A model generated the notes under the pieces. It made no database searches. It saw only the letters and a program-made list of their open reading frames with translations, and had not been told where the DNA came from. From positions 1-36,829 of the forward strand of contig NZ_CANMNP010000026.1 in the NCBI RefSeq assembly GCF_947499295.1: a DNA stretch of 36,829 bases, read 5' to 3'. Shown piece by piece: positions 8,314 to 16,854 of this stretch (the stretch's first letter is position 1; the number at the start of each line of letters is the position of its first letter). This DNA is from an uncultured Roseibium sp. GTDB lineage: Bacteria > Pseudomonadota > Alphaproteobacteria > Rhizobiales > Stappiaceae. The position numbers and the translations under genes are program-made.

Positions 8314-8324
8314 TGGCACGGGTC
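8314..8324 (+). repeat. Second copy of the -24 element core
   Basis: TGGCACGGGTC at 8283-8293 is repeated exactly at 8314-8324, 31 bases downstream. The second copy is followed by TGTACC and lacks the GC needed at -12, so it is probably not a working promoter. It may be a decoy or duplicated half-site for RpoN, or chance. Confidence 0.6.
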
Positions 8325-8411
8325 TGTACCGCGATTTGGGTTCAGGCTGAGCAGCCAAGGAGTGAGCGGGGCCGCGAACGAACAAGCGGCTCATTGATCT
8401 GGGAGGATTGC

Positions 8412-9428
8412 ATGCTCTTTTCACTCAAGTCCGCAACTGCTGTGTCTGCAGTTGCGCTCTCTGTAATGTTCGCGACAGAAACCTTCGCCGCCGACGTCAC
8501 CTGGAATGTCTCGCTGTGGGGCAAGCGCCGCGCGTTTACTGAGCACGTCGAGAAGCTGGCGCAGGAAGTTGCTGCCAAGACCGATGGAAAGTTTGAAATC
8601 GTGCTGCATTATGGTGGCGCGCTGTCCAAGTCTCGCGAAAATCTTGACGGTATTTCATTCGGTGCTTTCGAAATGGCGCAGTTCTGTGCGTCCTATCATG
8701 CCGACAAGAACCCAAGCTTGACGGTTCTTGAGCTGCCTTTCCTCGGTGTTTCCGATCTGGAAACGGAAGTGAAGGTGTCCAAGGCTCTCTACGATCATCC
8801 GGCCGTTCAAAAGGACCTCGGCCGTTGGAACGCGAAACTGCTGATGCCTTCTCCGATGCCGCAATATAACTTTGCTGGCAAGGGCGACGTCCCGGCTTCG
8901 ATTTCCGACTTTGACGGCATGCGTGTTCGAGCACTCGGTGGTCTTGGTAAGCTGATGGAAGCCGTTGGCGCAGTTCCGACATCCGTGACCGCCTCTGAAA
9001 CCTATCAGGCAATCGATTCAGGCACAGTGCAGGCAGCCGGTTTTGCTCCGCACGCGCATCTGTCGTTCAAAGTGGTTGAAGTTGCCGACTGGTGGACCAA
9101 GAACCTGAACCCGGGCACAGTTCATTGCCCGATCGTTGTCAACGTGGACGCTTACAACGCGCTTCCCGACGACTTCAAGGCTGCTCTCGACGCTTCAGTC
9201 GACCCGGCGCTTGCCCACTATCTCGACACCTATGCCAAGGTTTACGACAAGTGGTGGCCTGAACTGGAAAACCGCGGCGTCACTCAGGTCGAGTTCACCG
9301 ACGAAGAACTGGCTGCCTTTTCTTCCAAGGCCGGCCCGATCCATGAAGCATGGGTTGAAGAGCAATCTGCGAACGGTCTTCCGGCGCAGGAACTGCTCGA
9401 CATGGTCAAGAAGACCATTGCTGAATAA
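8412..9428 (+). CDS. dctP: TRAP transporter substrate-binding protein DctP
   Basis: This 338-residue periplasmic binding protein of the DctP family has a signal peptide (about 1-27, cleavage near TFA|AD). It delivers a carboxylate substrate to the DctQM membrane complex. The conserved arginine region GMRVRALGG includes R173, the residue that normally pairs with the substrate carboxylate, and SVTASETYQAIDSGTVQAAG is the usual hinge signature. I chose ATG 8412 because GGGAGGA lies just before it and because it places the signal peptide at the N-terminus; an in-frame start at 8313 would fall in the promoter region. C4-dicarboxylate as substrate is inferred from dctBD next door; other 2-oxo or hydroxy acids are possible. 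Confidence 0.88.
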   Translation: MLFSLKSATAVSAVALSVMFATETFAADVTWNVSLWGKRRAFTEHVEKLAQEVAAKTDGKFEIVLHYGGALSKSRENLDGISFGAFEMAQFCASYHADKNPSLTVLELPFLGVSDLETEVKVSKALYDHPAVQKDLGRWNAKLLMPSPMPQYNFAGKGDVPASISDFDGMRVRALGGLGKLMEAVGAVPTSVTASETYQAIDSGTVQAAGFAPHAHLSFKVVEVADWWTKNLNPGTVHCPIVVNVDAYNALPDDFKAALDASVDPALAHYLDTYAKVYDKWWPELENRGVTQVEFTDEELAAFSSKAGPIHEAWVEEQSANGLPAQELLDMVKKTIAE

Positions 9429-9454
9429 GCCGGCACGTTCGGTTTGACCCTTCT

Positions 9455-9493
9455 GCTTTCTGGCGCCGGGCACATTTCCTGGCGCCAGAAAGC
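9455..9493 (+). promoter_or_regulatory. Intercistronic hairpin between dctP and dctQ
   Basis: A perfect 13-base stem (GCTTTCTGGCGCC with GGCGCCAGAAAGC) encloses a 13-base loop, starting 26 bases after the dctP stop. No T-run follows the stem. Such stem-loops downstream of binding-protein genes commonly block 3' exonucleases or partly terminate. That would raise binding-protein output over the membrane subunits. Confidence 0.8.
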
Positions 9494-9513
9494 CCTGCTC
9501 GGGGCTGAAACTC

Positions 9514-10155
9514 ATGATGACAATTGATCCCGGTGGACGTTCCGACCAGGAACGGCCGGTTACCTATATCCGTTTCGATGGCTGGCTTGCTCGCGTGGAA
9601 AACGCCTTCAACATGTTTGCCGCCTTTTCGATCCTGGCTTTGATGTTGCTGGCTGTCGCTCAAGTCGTCGGAAGAGTGTTCAACACACCGGTGCCAGGCT
9701 TTATCGACATCACAGAACAGGCGATGGCCATTTTTGCATTTGCCGGTGTTGCCTACTGCCAGCGTGTTGGCGGTCATATCCGAATGGAAATCGTACTTGG
9801 CAATCTGAGTGGCCGCACGCTTTACATCTGTGAATTGATTGGTGTCATTCTGATCGCATTCACCGTTGCGCTTCTGATCTGGGGGAGCTCGTATCACTTC
9901 GAACGTGCCTGGAACATCGGCGACAGTACGATGGATATCCGTCTACCGACCTGGCCCTCCAAACTTGTAATTCCGGTTGCTCTCAGTCTCCTGTTTCTGC
10001 GCCTTTTGATGCAGATCTACGGCTATGCCCGTCTGATCGCCGATCCTCGCCGGACGCCAATTGGCGTTCCGGTCATCGAAGGGGTTGAAGAGCACGCCAA
10101 ACACGAAATCGAAGAAGCTTTTGGTGAAGATACAAAAGAGGGAGGCTCCAAATGA
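9514..10155 (+). CDS. dctQ: TRAP transporter small membrane subunit DctQ
   Basis: This 213-residue inner-membrane protein has four predicted membrane segments: about 30-52, 70-90, 105-130 and 148-172. It fits the DctQ family, including the signature region FIDITEQAMAIFAFAGVAYC. It forms the membrane complex with DctM. The C-terminal tail of about 35 residues is acidic and longer than usual. The dctM start overlaps its stop (ATGA) and follows a good GGAGG. Tandem ATGs at 9514 and 9517 leave the start ambiguous by one residue. It has the typical TRAP operon order P-Q-M. Confidence 0.9.
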   Translation: MMTIDPGGRSDQERPVTYIRFDGWLARVENAFNMFAAFSILALMLLAVAQVVGRVFNTPVPGFIDITEQAMAIFAFAGVAYCQRVGGHIRMEIVLGNLSGRTLYICELIGVILIAFTVALLIWGSSYHFERAWNIGDSTMDIRLPTWPSKLVIPVALSLLFLRLLMQIYGYARLIADPRRTPIGVPVIEGVEEHAKHEIEEAFGEDTKEGGSK

Positions 10156-11522
10156 CGCCGTTTGACGTTGGCCTCCTCATGACCGGAGTGCTTCTGGTTC
10201 TCGTCATCCTCGGGGTGCGGGTCGCATTCGCGGCAGCCTTCACCGGGCTGGTCGGTTTGATCATCCACTTTTCCATGAAGATGGGTTTTGAACGCGGTTT
10301 TTTTGTCGCTCTGCAAATGGCCGGGACCATTCCGCATTCCAAGTCAGTAACCTACGCCCTGTCTGTTTTGCCCACCTTCATTCTCATCGGGTTTCTGGCC
10401 TTTTACGCAGGTTTCACCAAGCAGCTCTTTGAAGCGGCCAAACGCTGGCTCGGTTGGCTTCCTGGGGGCATGGCGGTTGGTACGGTGTTTTCAACCGCCG
10501 GATTTGCAGCCGTCTCGGGGGCATCCGTTGCAACAGCTGCTGTCTTTGCACGTGTCGCCATTCCCGAGATGCTCAATGCCGGTTACTCCAAACGCCTCTC
10601 GGCTGCTGTGGTGGCTGCAGGCGGCACGCTGGCATCCCTGATCCCGCCGTCGGCGATCCTGGTGATCTACGCAATCCTTGTGGAGCAGTCTGTCGGCAAA
10701 CTGCTGATCGCAGGGTTCCTGCCTGGCGTTTTCTCCGCACTGATCTATGTCGGCATCATTGTAGCCGTATCCGCTTGGCGTGGTGATGCGCCTCCGGTGA
10801 AGGGTTATACTTGGATGGAGCGCATTGAGAGCGTTCCCGGCACGCTTCCAATCATCGCCGTTGTGGGTATCATCTTTTGCTCCTTCTTCTTCGGCTGGGC
10901 AACGCCGACGGAAGCAGGCGCTCTCGGCGCATTTGTTGTGCTGATGGTTGCGTTTGCCAAAGGCATGAAGACCAAACAGCTTGGTCAAGCCCTTCACGAA
11001 ACGGCAAAACTCACTGTCATGATCTTCACGCTGATCTGGGGTGTGCTGGTCTATGTGCGGTTTCTCGGTTTTGCCGGTCTGCCGGAAGCATTCAAGGACT
11101 TCATCGTGGCGTTGGAGTTTTCGCCCTGGATCGTGATGATCTGCATTCTTCTCGCCTATGCCGTGCTCGGCATGTTCATGGATGCGATTGGCATGCTGAT
11201 CCTCACTCTTCCAGTCGTCTACCCGGCCGTTATGGCCTTGAACGGCGGCGAGAGTGTCTCTGCGGCCGACAGCGCCTTTGGCATGTCGGGCGAAGCTTGT
11301 GCGATCTGGTTCGGAATTCTGGTGGTGAAGATGGCGGAGCTCTGTTTGATCACGCCGCCAATAGGATTGAACTGCTTTGTCGTCTCAGGCGTCCGGCCGG
11401 ACATTCCGGTTCAGGAAGTCTTCCGCGGCTGTATTCCGTTCTTCGTTGCGGACGTTCTGACCATCGCAGGTCTTCTGGCATTCCCGTCGATCATCACGAT
11501 CCTGCCCACCTTGATGGGGTAG
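10152..11522 (+). CDS. dctM: TRAP transporter large permease subunit DctM
   Basis: This 456-residue protein is a full-length DctM of the ion-transporter superfamily, with about 12 membrane helices. Family landmarks include the conserved GFAAVSGASVATAAVFARVA and GTLASLIPPSAILVIYAIL helices, ATPTEAGALGAFVVL, and the late GMFMDAIGMLILTLP and ITPPIGLNCFVV segments. It carries the sodium-coupled translocation path for the substrate delivered by DctP. Translation is coupled to dctQ by a four-base overlap, and a strong terminator follows 21 bases after the stop. This shows that the dctPQM unit ends here. Confidence 0.95.
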   Translation: MTPFDVGLLMTGVLLVLVILGVRVAFAAAFTGLVGLIIHFSMKMGFERGFFVALQMAGTIPHSKSVTYALSVLPTFILIGFLAFYAGFTKQLFEAAKRWLGWLPGGMAVGTVFSTAGFAAVSGASVATAAVFARVAIPEMLNAGYSKRLSAAVVAAGGTLASLIPPSAILVIYAILVEQSVGKLLIAGFLPGVFSALIYVGIIVAVSAWRGDAPPVKGYTWMERIESVPGTLPIIAVVGIIFCSFFFGWATPTEAGALGAFVVLMVAFAKGMKTKQLGQALHETAKLTVMIFTLIWGVLVYVRFLGFAGLPEAFKDFIVALEFSPWIVMICILLAYAVLGMFMDAIGMLILTLPVVYPAVMALNGGESVSAADSAFGMSGEACAIWFGILVVKMAELCLITPPIGLNCFVVSGVRPDIPVQEVFRGCIPFFVADVLTIAGLLAFPSIITILPTLMG

Positions 11523-11543
11523 CAGAAAACGGAAACAAAACGA

Positions 11544-11578
11544 AAAACGCCGCCGGAGTTTCCGGCGGCGTTTTTTTT
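11544..11578 (+). terminator. Strong rho-independent terminator of dctPQM
   Basis: A perfect GC-rich stem (ACGCCGCCGGA with TCCGGCGGCGT) with a very short loop is followed by eight Ts. The A-run on its left could let it act on the convergent DUF805 transcript as well. Confidence 0.95.
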
Positions 11579-11614
11579 GAGACAGCGAGATTTGGTCGCT
11601 CGCCACAACTGCTT

Positions 11615-12226
11615 TTAGTCAAAAACGCGCGGCTGCGGACTGTGAGTGTCGAAGCGATTGTTGCCAGGTGTGCCCGGAATAAACCCATTCACCACGAAAA
11701 TATAAAGCCCATAAAAGATGTTTACGACGGGCACGAACAGAAGCAACAGCCAGAAGCCGGATACGTCTCTGTCATGATTACGTCTGACCAGTATCGACCA
11801 ATAGCTCACCGCTGATACCAAAAGTAGCGAGCCACAGATCATGCCGGTGTTGGTACCGTAGATCGCAACGATGACAGCCCAGTCTCGCGCGCTTTCGCTC
11901 ATGTGATCGGCGCGTGACATCAGATCCATGAACGCGGGATAGGCACTCCAGATCAGCGTTGAAACGAGTACCATGTCGATGAAGAAACGAATGAAGCCGA
12001 TGGTCCAGTATTCCATGCGGCCCAGACGGCCCCGAAAACTGAAGAAGATTGAAAGGCCATGCGTCAGCGCCTTGCCAAAGGAGAAACTGTCGTTGTCTTC
12101 AAAGGCTTCAGGGCCTGCCGATGCGGTCTGATAAGCGGATGCCGCCACGGCTGCGGACTGCGGAGATGCCCAAGATTGCCCCGTATTCGGCACAAGGCCT
12201 CGTTTTCCAAATTGCTTGCGTTGCAT
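11615..12226 (-). CDS. DUF805 family membrane protein
   Basis: This 203-residue protein has a roughly 55-residue hydrophilic N-terminal extension, followed by a DUF805 domain. Its landmarks are FSFRGRLGRMEYW, an R/H-D loop (RRNHDRDVSGFW), VPVVNIFYG and the ending GTPGNNRF. Four membrane helices are apparent, at about 72-95, 118-140, 158-175 and the hydrophobic stretch near 180. The family is widespread and of unknown function. It stands alone, convergent with dctM, and an AT-rich gap of 168 bases separates its start from xseA. The ATG at 12226 begins the only sensible frame. Confidence 0.8.
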   Translation of the reverse strand: MQRKQFGKRGLVPNTGQSWASPQSAAVAASAYQTASAGPEAFEDNDSFSFGKALTHGLSIFFSFRGRLGRMEYWTIGFIRFFIDMVLVSTLIWSAYPAFMDLMSRADHMSESARDWAVIVAIYGTNTGMICGSLLLVSAVSYWSILVRRNHDRDVSGFWLLLLFVPVVNIFYGLYIFVVNGFIPGTPGNNRFDTHSPQPRVFD

Positions 12227-12394
12227 TGAAAAGGTAGCCCCTGTCGTTACTCTTTCAAATCGAACAGGGTTGACGTTACGACAGTCGGCTTAATATTGAC
12301 GTAAAAGATGTAGTTAAGTTTTTATGTATTAAATAATAGTCCAAAGTCAGCTGGTCTAGGTCAATCTATTTGTCGAGATTTAGAGGGCTGAAAC

Positions 12395-13960
12395 CTAAAA
12401 TAAACTTCCCTGGTCCGCAGCCTTGCTTTTGGCTGTGGCCGGTTTCTTTGCTTTGGCCTTGGGTTTGCTCGTACCACTGTCGCTCATGACCAGAGCATCG
12501 ACCGCACCATCAGCCAGTTCAATTGAGAGCGCGTCTCCCTGGGTAACCGCGGTTACAGATCGGACTGGTTGCCCGCTGTCATCACGCACGACTGCGTATC
12601 CTCGCGCCAGAACATCTTTGTAAGAGAGCGACTTCAGCAGCTTCTGCAAACCGTCGAGACGCGTTTTTTCTTCTCGAACCCGGGCAAGATAGGCCCGGTC
12701 AAGACGTTCCGAGAAGCCGTCCATTCGTTCCTTGCCGAGCGTGATTTGCTGCGCGAGCCGAGCAGGTGACAATCGTCCGGAAGCACTGATGTAGGCCTGC
12801 CGTTTTTGACTAACGGCAACCTGCAACGCGCGCTGCTGCCTGCCGCTGATCTGGACAAGGTCCTGTCTTGCCTTTGAGGTTTGGCGGGACAACAGGAAAG
12901 GCGACAAACGGCCCGACAGATTTTCAAGATGTGTTCGGTGGCTTTTGGTGCTGACGATCAGCGCCCGTTCCAGACTGTTTGCCAGAGTGTCGAATTTCTG
13001 GCGCGGCAGGGCGAGAAGATCTTGCGGTGCGGGTAATGCGGCACTTGCAGCCCGCAGTTCTGTCCGGCGCGACGTGACAAAGCGGATCAGCCCGGAATTC
13101 AGCCGGCGGGCCCTGTCATCCACCATTGCCATGAGCTCGGCCTTCACCGGAACGGCGATCTCCGCAGCGCCGGTCGGAGTTGGTGCGCGCAGGTCCGCCG
13201 CCAGGTCGATGAGGGTCCAGTCGGTTTCATGGCCGACAGCGGATATCAGCGGTATCTGACTGTCCGCAGCTGCCCGCACCACGGCTTCTTCATTGAAGCC
13301 CCATAGATCTTCAATACTGCCGCCGCCGCGCGCGACGATCAAAAGGTCCGGCCTGGGGATCGGTCCATCCGCTTGCAGTGCATTGAAGCCGCGAATGCCA
13401 TTGGCGACCTCGGCGCCAGACGTTTCCCCCTGAACGCGAACTGGCCAGACAACAACATGCAGTGGAAACCTGTCACTGATGCGATGCAGAATATCCCGAA
13501 TGACGGCGCCGGTCGGTGACGTGACCACTCCGATGACCTTGGGCAGCGGAGGCAGCGCCTTCTTGCGCTCTTCGGCAAAAAGTCCTTCCGCGGCAAGTTT
13601 CTTCTTCCGCTCTTCAAGCAGAGCCATCAAAGCGCCGGCGCCCGCCGGTTCGAGCGCATCGATAACCATCTGGTATTTGGACTGGCCGGGAAAGGTGGTG
13701 ATCTTGCCCGTCGCGATCACTTCCAGGCCCTGCTCGGGCTGGATCTTCAATTTGGAGGCCACGCCTCGCCAGATCACGCCTGACAAAACAGCCCGGTCGT
13801 CCTTGAGATCAAGGTAGATGTGCCCGGACCCTGGCCGCGAGATTCGTCCAAGCTCTCCCCGCACGCGCACGTAACCGAACGCACTTTCCATTGTCCGTTT
13901 GATGGAAAACGAGATTTCGGAAACGGAAAATTCGGCAACGTTTGAGGACTGTTCGCTCAC
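12395..13960 (-). CDS. xseA: Exodeoxyribonuclease VII large subunit
   Basis: This 521-residue protein degrades single-stranded DNA as a complex with XseB. It has the N-terminal OB-fold (about 10-105, GRISRPGSGHIYLDLKDD) and the catalytic core (about 125-330). The signatures GVVTSPTGAVIRDI, RGGGSIEDLWGFNEE and SAVGHETDWTLIDLAADLR are all present. A long coiled-coil region (about 280-460) and a lysine/alanine-rich tail follow. I chose the GTG at 13960 because a GAGAGGGA ribosome site precedes it and the protein then begins at the usual point. The open frame extends upstream to 14077, but that extension is not family-like. The small subunit gene is not in the window. Confidence 0.93.
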   Translation of the reverse strand: MSEQSSNVAEFSVSEISFSIKRTMESAFGYVRVRGELGRISRPGSGHIYLDLKDDRAVLSGVIWRGVASKLKIQPEQGLEVIATGKITTFPGQSKYQMVIDALEPAGAGALMALLEERKKKLAAEGLFAEERKKALPPLPKVIGVVTSPTGAVIRDILHRISDRFPLHVVVWPVRVQGETSGAEVANGIRGFNALQADGPIPRPDLLIVARGGGSIEDLWGFNEEAVVRAAADSQIPLISAVGHETDWTLIDLAADLRAPTPTGAAEIAVPVKAELMAMVDDRARRLNSGLIRFVTSRRTELRAASAALPAPQDLLALPRQKFDTLANSLERALIVSTKSHRTHLENLSGRLSPFLLSRQTSKARQDLVQISGRQQRALQVAVSQKRQAYISASGRLSPARLAQQITLGKERMDGFSERLDRAYLARVREEKTRLDGLQKLLKSLSYKDVLARGYAVVRDDSGQPVRSVTAVTQGDALSIELADGAVDALVMSDSGTSKPKAKAKKPATAKSKAADQGSLF

Positions 13961-14119
13961 GATTGATTCCCTCTCGATAAAGGGAAATTGTCTGTTTGCG
14001 GGCAGGGGGTCAAGGGGGCAATCGCGCAACCCTTCATAGATTGCAAGTCGCCTCAAGCACAAAGTATTGTGAACCATCCGTTGAGCTTGGGAAACAATTG
14101 AGATGCCGGCTGAGCCACG

Positions 14120-15259
14120 TCAGTTTCTGTAGCGCCGTTTGATTGACACGAGGCAGCCGGGGTCCTGTGGGTGTCGGGCGGGAACATCTTTTGCAATAGC
14201 ATCGACGACGTTTATGTCGGCCAATGCACCTGAAAATTGAGAACCTCGCCGCTGATTTGTGGGCTGTCTTCGACCGTGGCCGCTAACGGCACAGTCCCAA
14301 ATTTCGCTTGCCGTGGAATCAAGATGGCGCGGTAGAGCGTGTGCTGGTTGGCGTCCAGGAAAATCGGTTATGTAGTTTGGTCCCTGTGCAGATTTTACAT
14401 GGGTCTTTGCGTAGGTAATGGATCCTGCTGGCGCGATCGCCGTTATACGCTGCGTGGGTCCGGGCTGTGTTTGTTTCGTCGAAGTTGGCTGGTTCTTTGC
14501 TGGATTGACCAAGGGTTGCGGCACTCTACCCGGTATCGCAATTGGACGCGGGTTCGGGGTGGCGCTCGGTTTGGGTTGCGGTCTGGCCAAAAATTGGGGA
14601 ACGAGCCCAGGAATGGCAATCGGGATGGCTTGCGGTCGTGGAGTGGGTTGCCGTGACGGTGTGAGAATTTGCACCGGACTAATCTGTAGAGAGCGTTGTG
14701 GAACCTGAGGCGGAACGGCAATAGGTATCAACTGGGGAGTGGGCTGCAGTTGAGGTGACAAGACCGGTACTGGGAAAGGTCGTGCAGTTGGGGTCTGCTG
14801 CGGTTGGGGAATTCGTTGCGGTACCAGGGGAGGCACTGCAAGAGGTACCGCTTGAGGAATAGGCTGTAGTTGCGGTGACAGCACCGGCACTGGGAACGGT
14901 TGTGCTGTGGGGGGCTGCAATTGTGGAACCTTCGGCGGAACGGCGATAGGTACCCGTTGTGGCACTTGATTAGGCGTCAAAGGAGGCACAAGAACAGGAC
15001 TGGGCGTGGTGACTATGGATGGAACACCCGGCTGTGGAGTTTGCTGACCAGGAAGCTGCGTACTCAATGGCGGTTTCGCGCCGCTAACACCGGCCCCAGT
15101 CGAAGATGTCCCACCACAATCGGACGAATGATGGGGATTGCCGACCCCTCTGCACCATCCGTAGTGGTTACCCGCACTCCAGCTTGCCGTACTTGCAGCC
15201 AGTACGCCGAATGCCAGGGCGAAAGACGAAACTGCTTGCGTTAGTTTGAAGTGTCCCAT
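14120..15259 (-). CDS. Exported Pro/Gln-rich repeat protein coupled to TPS transporter
   Basis: This 379-residue protein has a clear signal peptide (about 1-29, ending STASWSA). A short Cys/His-containing segment (about 30-50, GWCRGVGNPHHSSDC) comes next, then a long low-complexity region (about 65-265). That region holds about five imperfect repeats built on P-I-A-V-P-P-x-V-P-Q, with two long copies sharing PFPVPVLSPQLQP. The C-terminal part (about 300-379) is not repetitive and looks folded, with WDCAVSGHGRR and DPGCLVSIKRR giving two more cysteines. Its ATG shares a base with the stop of the upstream transporter gene (TAATG), so the two are translationally coupled. I infer that it is the secreted or assisted partner of that transporter. 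It lacks the TPS domain and beta-helix repeats of known TpsA proteins. The function is unknown to me. Confidence 0.75.
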   Translation of the reverse strand: MGHFKLTQAVSSFALAFGVLAASTASWSAGNHYGWCRGVGNPHHSSDCGGTSSTGAGVSGAKPPLSTQLPGQQTPQPGVPSIVTTPSPVLVPPLTPNQVPQRVPIAVPPKVPQLQPPTAQPFPVPVLSPQLQPIPQAVPLAVPPLVPQRIPQPQQTPTARPFPVPVLSPQLQPTPQLIPIAVPPQVPQRSLQISPVQILTPSRQPTPRPQAIPIAIPGLVPQFLARPQPKPSATPNPRPIAIPGRVPQPLVNPAKNQPTSTKQTQPGPTQRITAIAPAGSITYAKTHVKSAQGPNYITDFPGRQPAHALPRHLDSTASEIWDCAVSGHGRRQPTNQRRGSQFSGALADINVVDAIAKDVPARHPQDPGCLVSIKRRYRN

Positions 15260-16854
15260 TACCACGACCTTCCAAGTGTGAGATAGAACGCAGGAGCAAA
15301 TTGGCCCGTTTCCGGGCCGTCCGTGAGTGGAACGCCAAACCATCCATTGACGAAATAGTGCTGTGAAATTGTTGAAGACCATCCAAAACCAGTCGAAATC
15401 AAACTGGTGTGATCTCTTTCGTGTGTTCTGGCGTCCAAATTGCCGACAGTTCCGGTATCAAGAAAGACAAATGGTTCGAAACGGTTGATCCAGTCTGCTT
15501 CGGGCGTGAGGTCGAGTGCCAGCTCAAACTTCCCGATTAATCCAATGTCTCCCTGAGCTTCATCAAACCTAAAGCCGCGCAGGGAATACCTGTCACCAAG
15601 ATATATTTCTTCCACTGCCGGTAGGCTGTTGCTTGTGATCTGCCCCCATATTTCAGTGTTGAGGTAGAGGTTTTGATGTAAAAAATTGAGAGGTTCTATG
15701 TGGCCAAGTCCAGCGCGAAGATGCCAGAATTCATCGTCTCCATCGTCGATATCCGCTGGTTCGGGTCCCGCGCGCATGCCCAAGGACAAATTGACGGCCA
15801 CTTCAGTTGCGCCACCTCTTGAGTTTGCGTTTCCATAAAGTAATGCCAGTGCAGCTGTGTCGACCGCACTACGATATTTTAGGCCACCGCCTTCCGAATT
15901 GGAATCCGCATAGCGAGCCTCAATCAATGCATAGCCATATTCGTGGGCATTGCGCAGGAAAGGATGGCCCAGTGCAAGGACACCGTTGAGCCCGTCTTGG
16001 TCTGTCGTTACAAGCGAGCCGTTTGCTTCTCGGCGACCAAGAGCATTGCCAAAATAACCCTCTACATAAGTACCTTGGCGCCCGATGGGGGCACGGTAGG
16101 TTATTGCGCCGTAGAGTGAATGGCCATCATTTGCAAAGGTATCAAGGGTATCAAACGCGGTTGCACCTGCCTCAAAGCGCAGTAAGTCACCGGCAATAAG
16201 CGTCGAGTAAAACTCCTGATTTAAGAATCCGGAAACGGCCTTGCCAAATTCGCGCGGGGGGGTGTCAATCTGAATGCTGCCGGATTGACTGTCGGTAGTT
16301 GCAAGAATGCGGAGATGCGCTCCACTTTGCCCTTCTGGATAATCAATTTCTGTTGTCAGATGAACACCGGCGAGGTCGCGTGCGAGCATGATCGCTCGCT
16401 CATAAGTGCTCAAGCGGAGAGGGCGCTCTGTCGTCAAATGCTGCACGTAGCCGCGTATTTTCTGAAATAACCTTTCTTCGACACCTTCAATTGAGATCGT
16501 TTCGATGTAACCCTCAACAACGCGAAATGTCTGCGAATTGGAGTCTGGGTTGCGCAAGACTTCAACCTCGGCCAGGAAGTATCCGTCTTCGCGATAGATG
16601 AGCTCGATGCTCCTCGCCAAACTGTCTGATTGGACTACCCCGCTTTGAAGCCGCGCATGTTGGTAGGCAAATGCGAGTAGATGATCTGGATCGTAGATTG
16701 ATACACCACTGAGACGCGGTGTTGAATGAACGTTGGAAGATGAAGAAACAAACAGAAATACAATGAAGAGCTTTCGTATAAGTTGTAGTGCCAAGTGTGC
16801 GAAAGGGCTTCTTTTGTGTGCTGAAATTGGTATGGTATTTTTTACATTGTTCAT
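15259..16854 (-). CDS. ShlB/FhaC/HecB-type two-partner secretion transporter
   Basis: This 531-residue outer-membrane protein matches the TpsB branch of Omp85. It has a hydrophobic N-terminal export signal (about 25-46), a polypeptide-transport-associated POTRA_2 region (about 50-125, YREDGYFLAEVEV and RVVEGYIETISIEG) and a second POTRA (about 128-195). The C-terminal barrel (about 200-531) carries the loop-6 signature as YSLRGFRFDE and ends in the expected amphipathic strand (FYLTLGRSW). TpsB proteins export a single large partner through the outer membrane. Here the following gene, coupled through a TAATG overlap, encodes a Pro/Gln-rich protein rather than a filamentous adhesin. The 5' end and upstream region are visibly more A/T-rich than the neighbours, a weak hint of transfer. 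The ribosome site is poor. Confidence 0.85.
   Translation of the reverse strand: MNNVKNTIPISAHKRSPFAHLALQLIRKLFIVFLFVSSSSNVHSTPRLSGVSIYDPDHLLAFAYQHARLQSGVVQSDSLARSIELIYREDGYFLAEVEVLRNPDSNSQTFRVVEGYIETISIEGVEERLFQKIRGYVQHLTTERPLRLSTYERAIMLARDLAGVHLTTEIDYPEGQSGAHLRILATTDSQSGSIQIDTPPREFGKAVSGFLNQEFYSTLIAGDLLRFEAGATAFDTLDTFANDGHSLYGAITYRAPIGRQGTYVEGYFGNALGRREANGSLVTTDQDGLNGVLALGHPFLRNAHEYGYALIEARYADSNSEGGGLKYRSAVDTAALALLYGNANSRGGATEVAVNLSLGMRAGPEPADIDDGDDEFWHLRAGLGHIEPLNFLHQNLYLNTEIWGQITSNSLPAVEEIYLGDRYSLRGFRFDEAQGDIGLIGKFELALDLTPEADWINRFEPFVFLDTGTVGNLDARTHERDHTSLISTGFGWSSTISQHYFVNGWFGVPLTDGPETGQFAPAFYLTLGRSW

Noticed and set aside
14700..15000. Possible CRISPR-like or tandem DNA repeat array
   Set aside because: The repeats are in frame, encode variant protein repeats, and have no regular spacers or cas genes nearby.
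15260..15382. Upstream extension of the Pro/Gln-rich protein to 15382
   Set aside because: It would overlap the end of the transporter gene by over 120 bases and bury the signal peptide. The ATG at 15259, overlapping the stop codon, is better placed.
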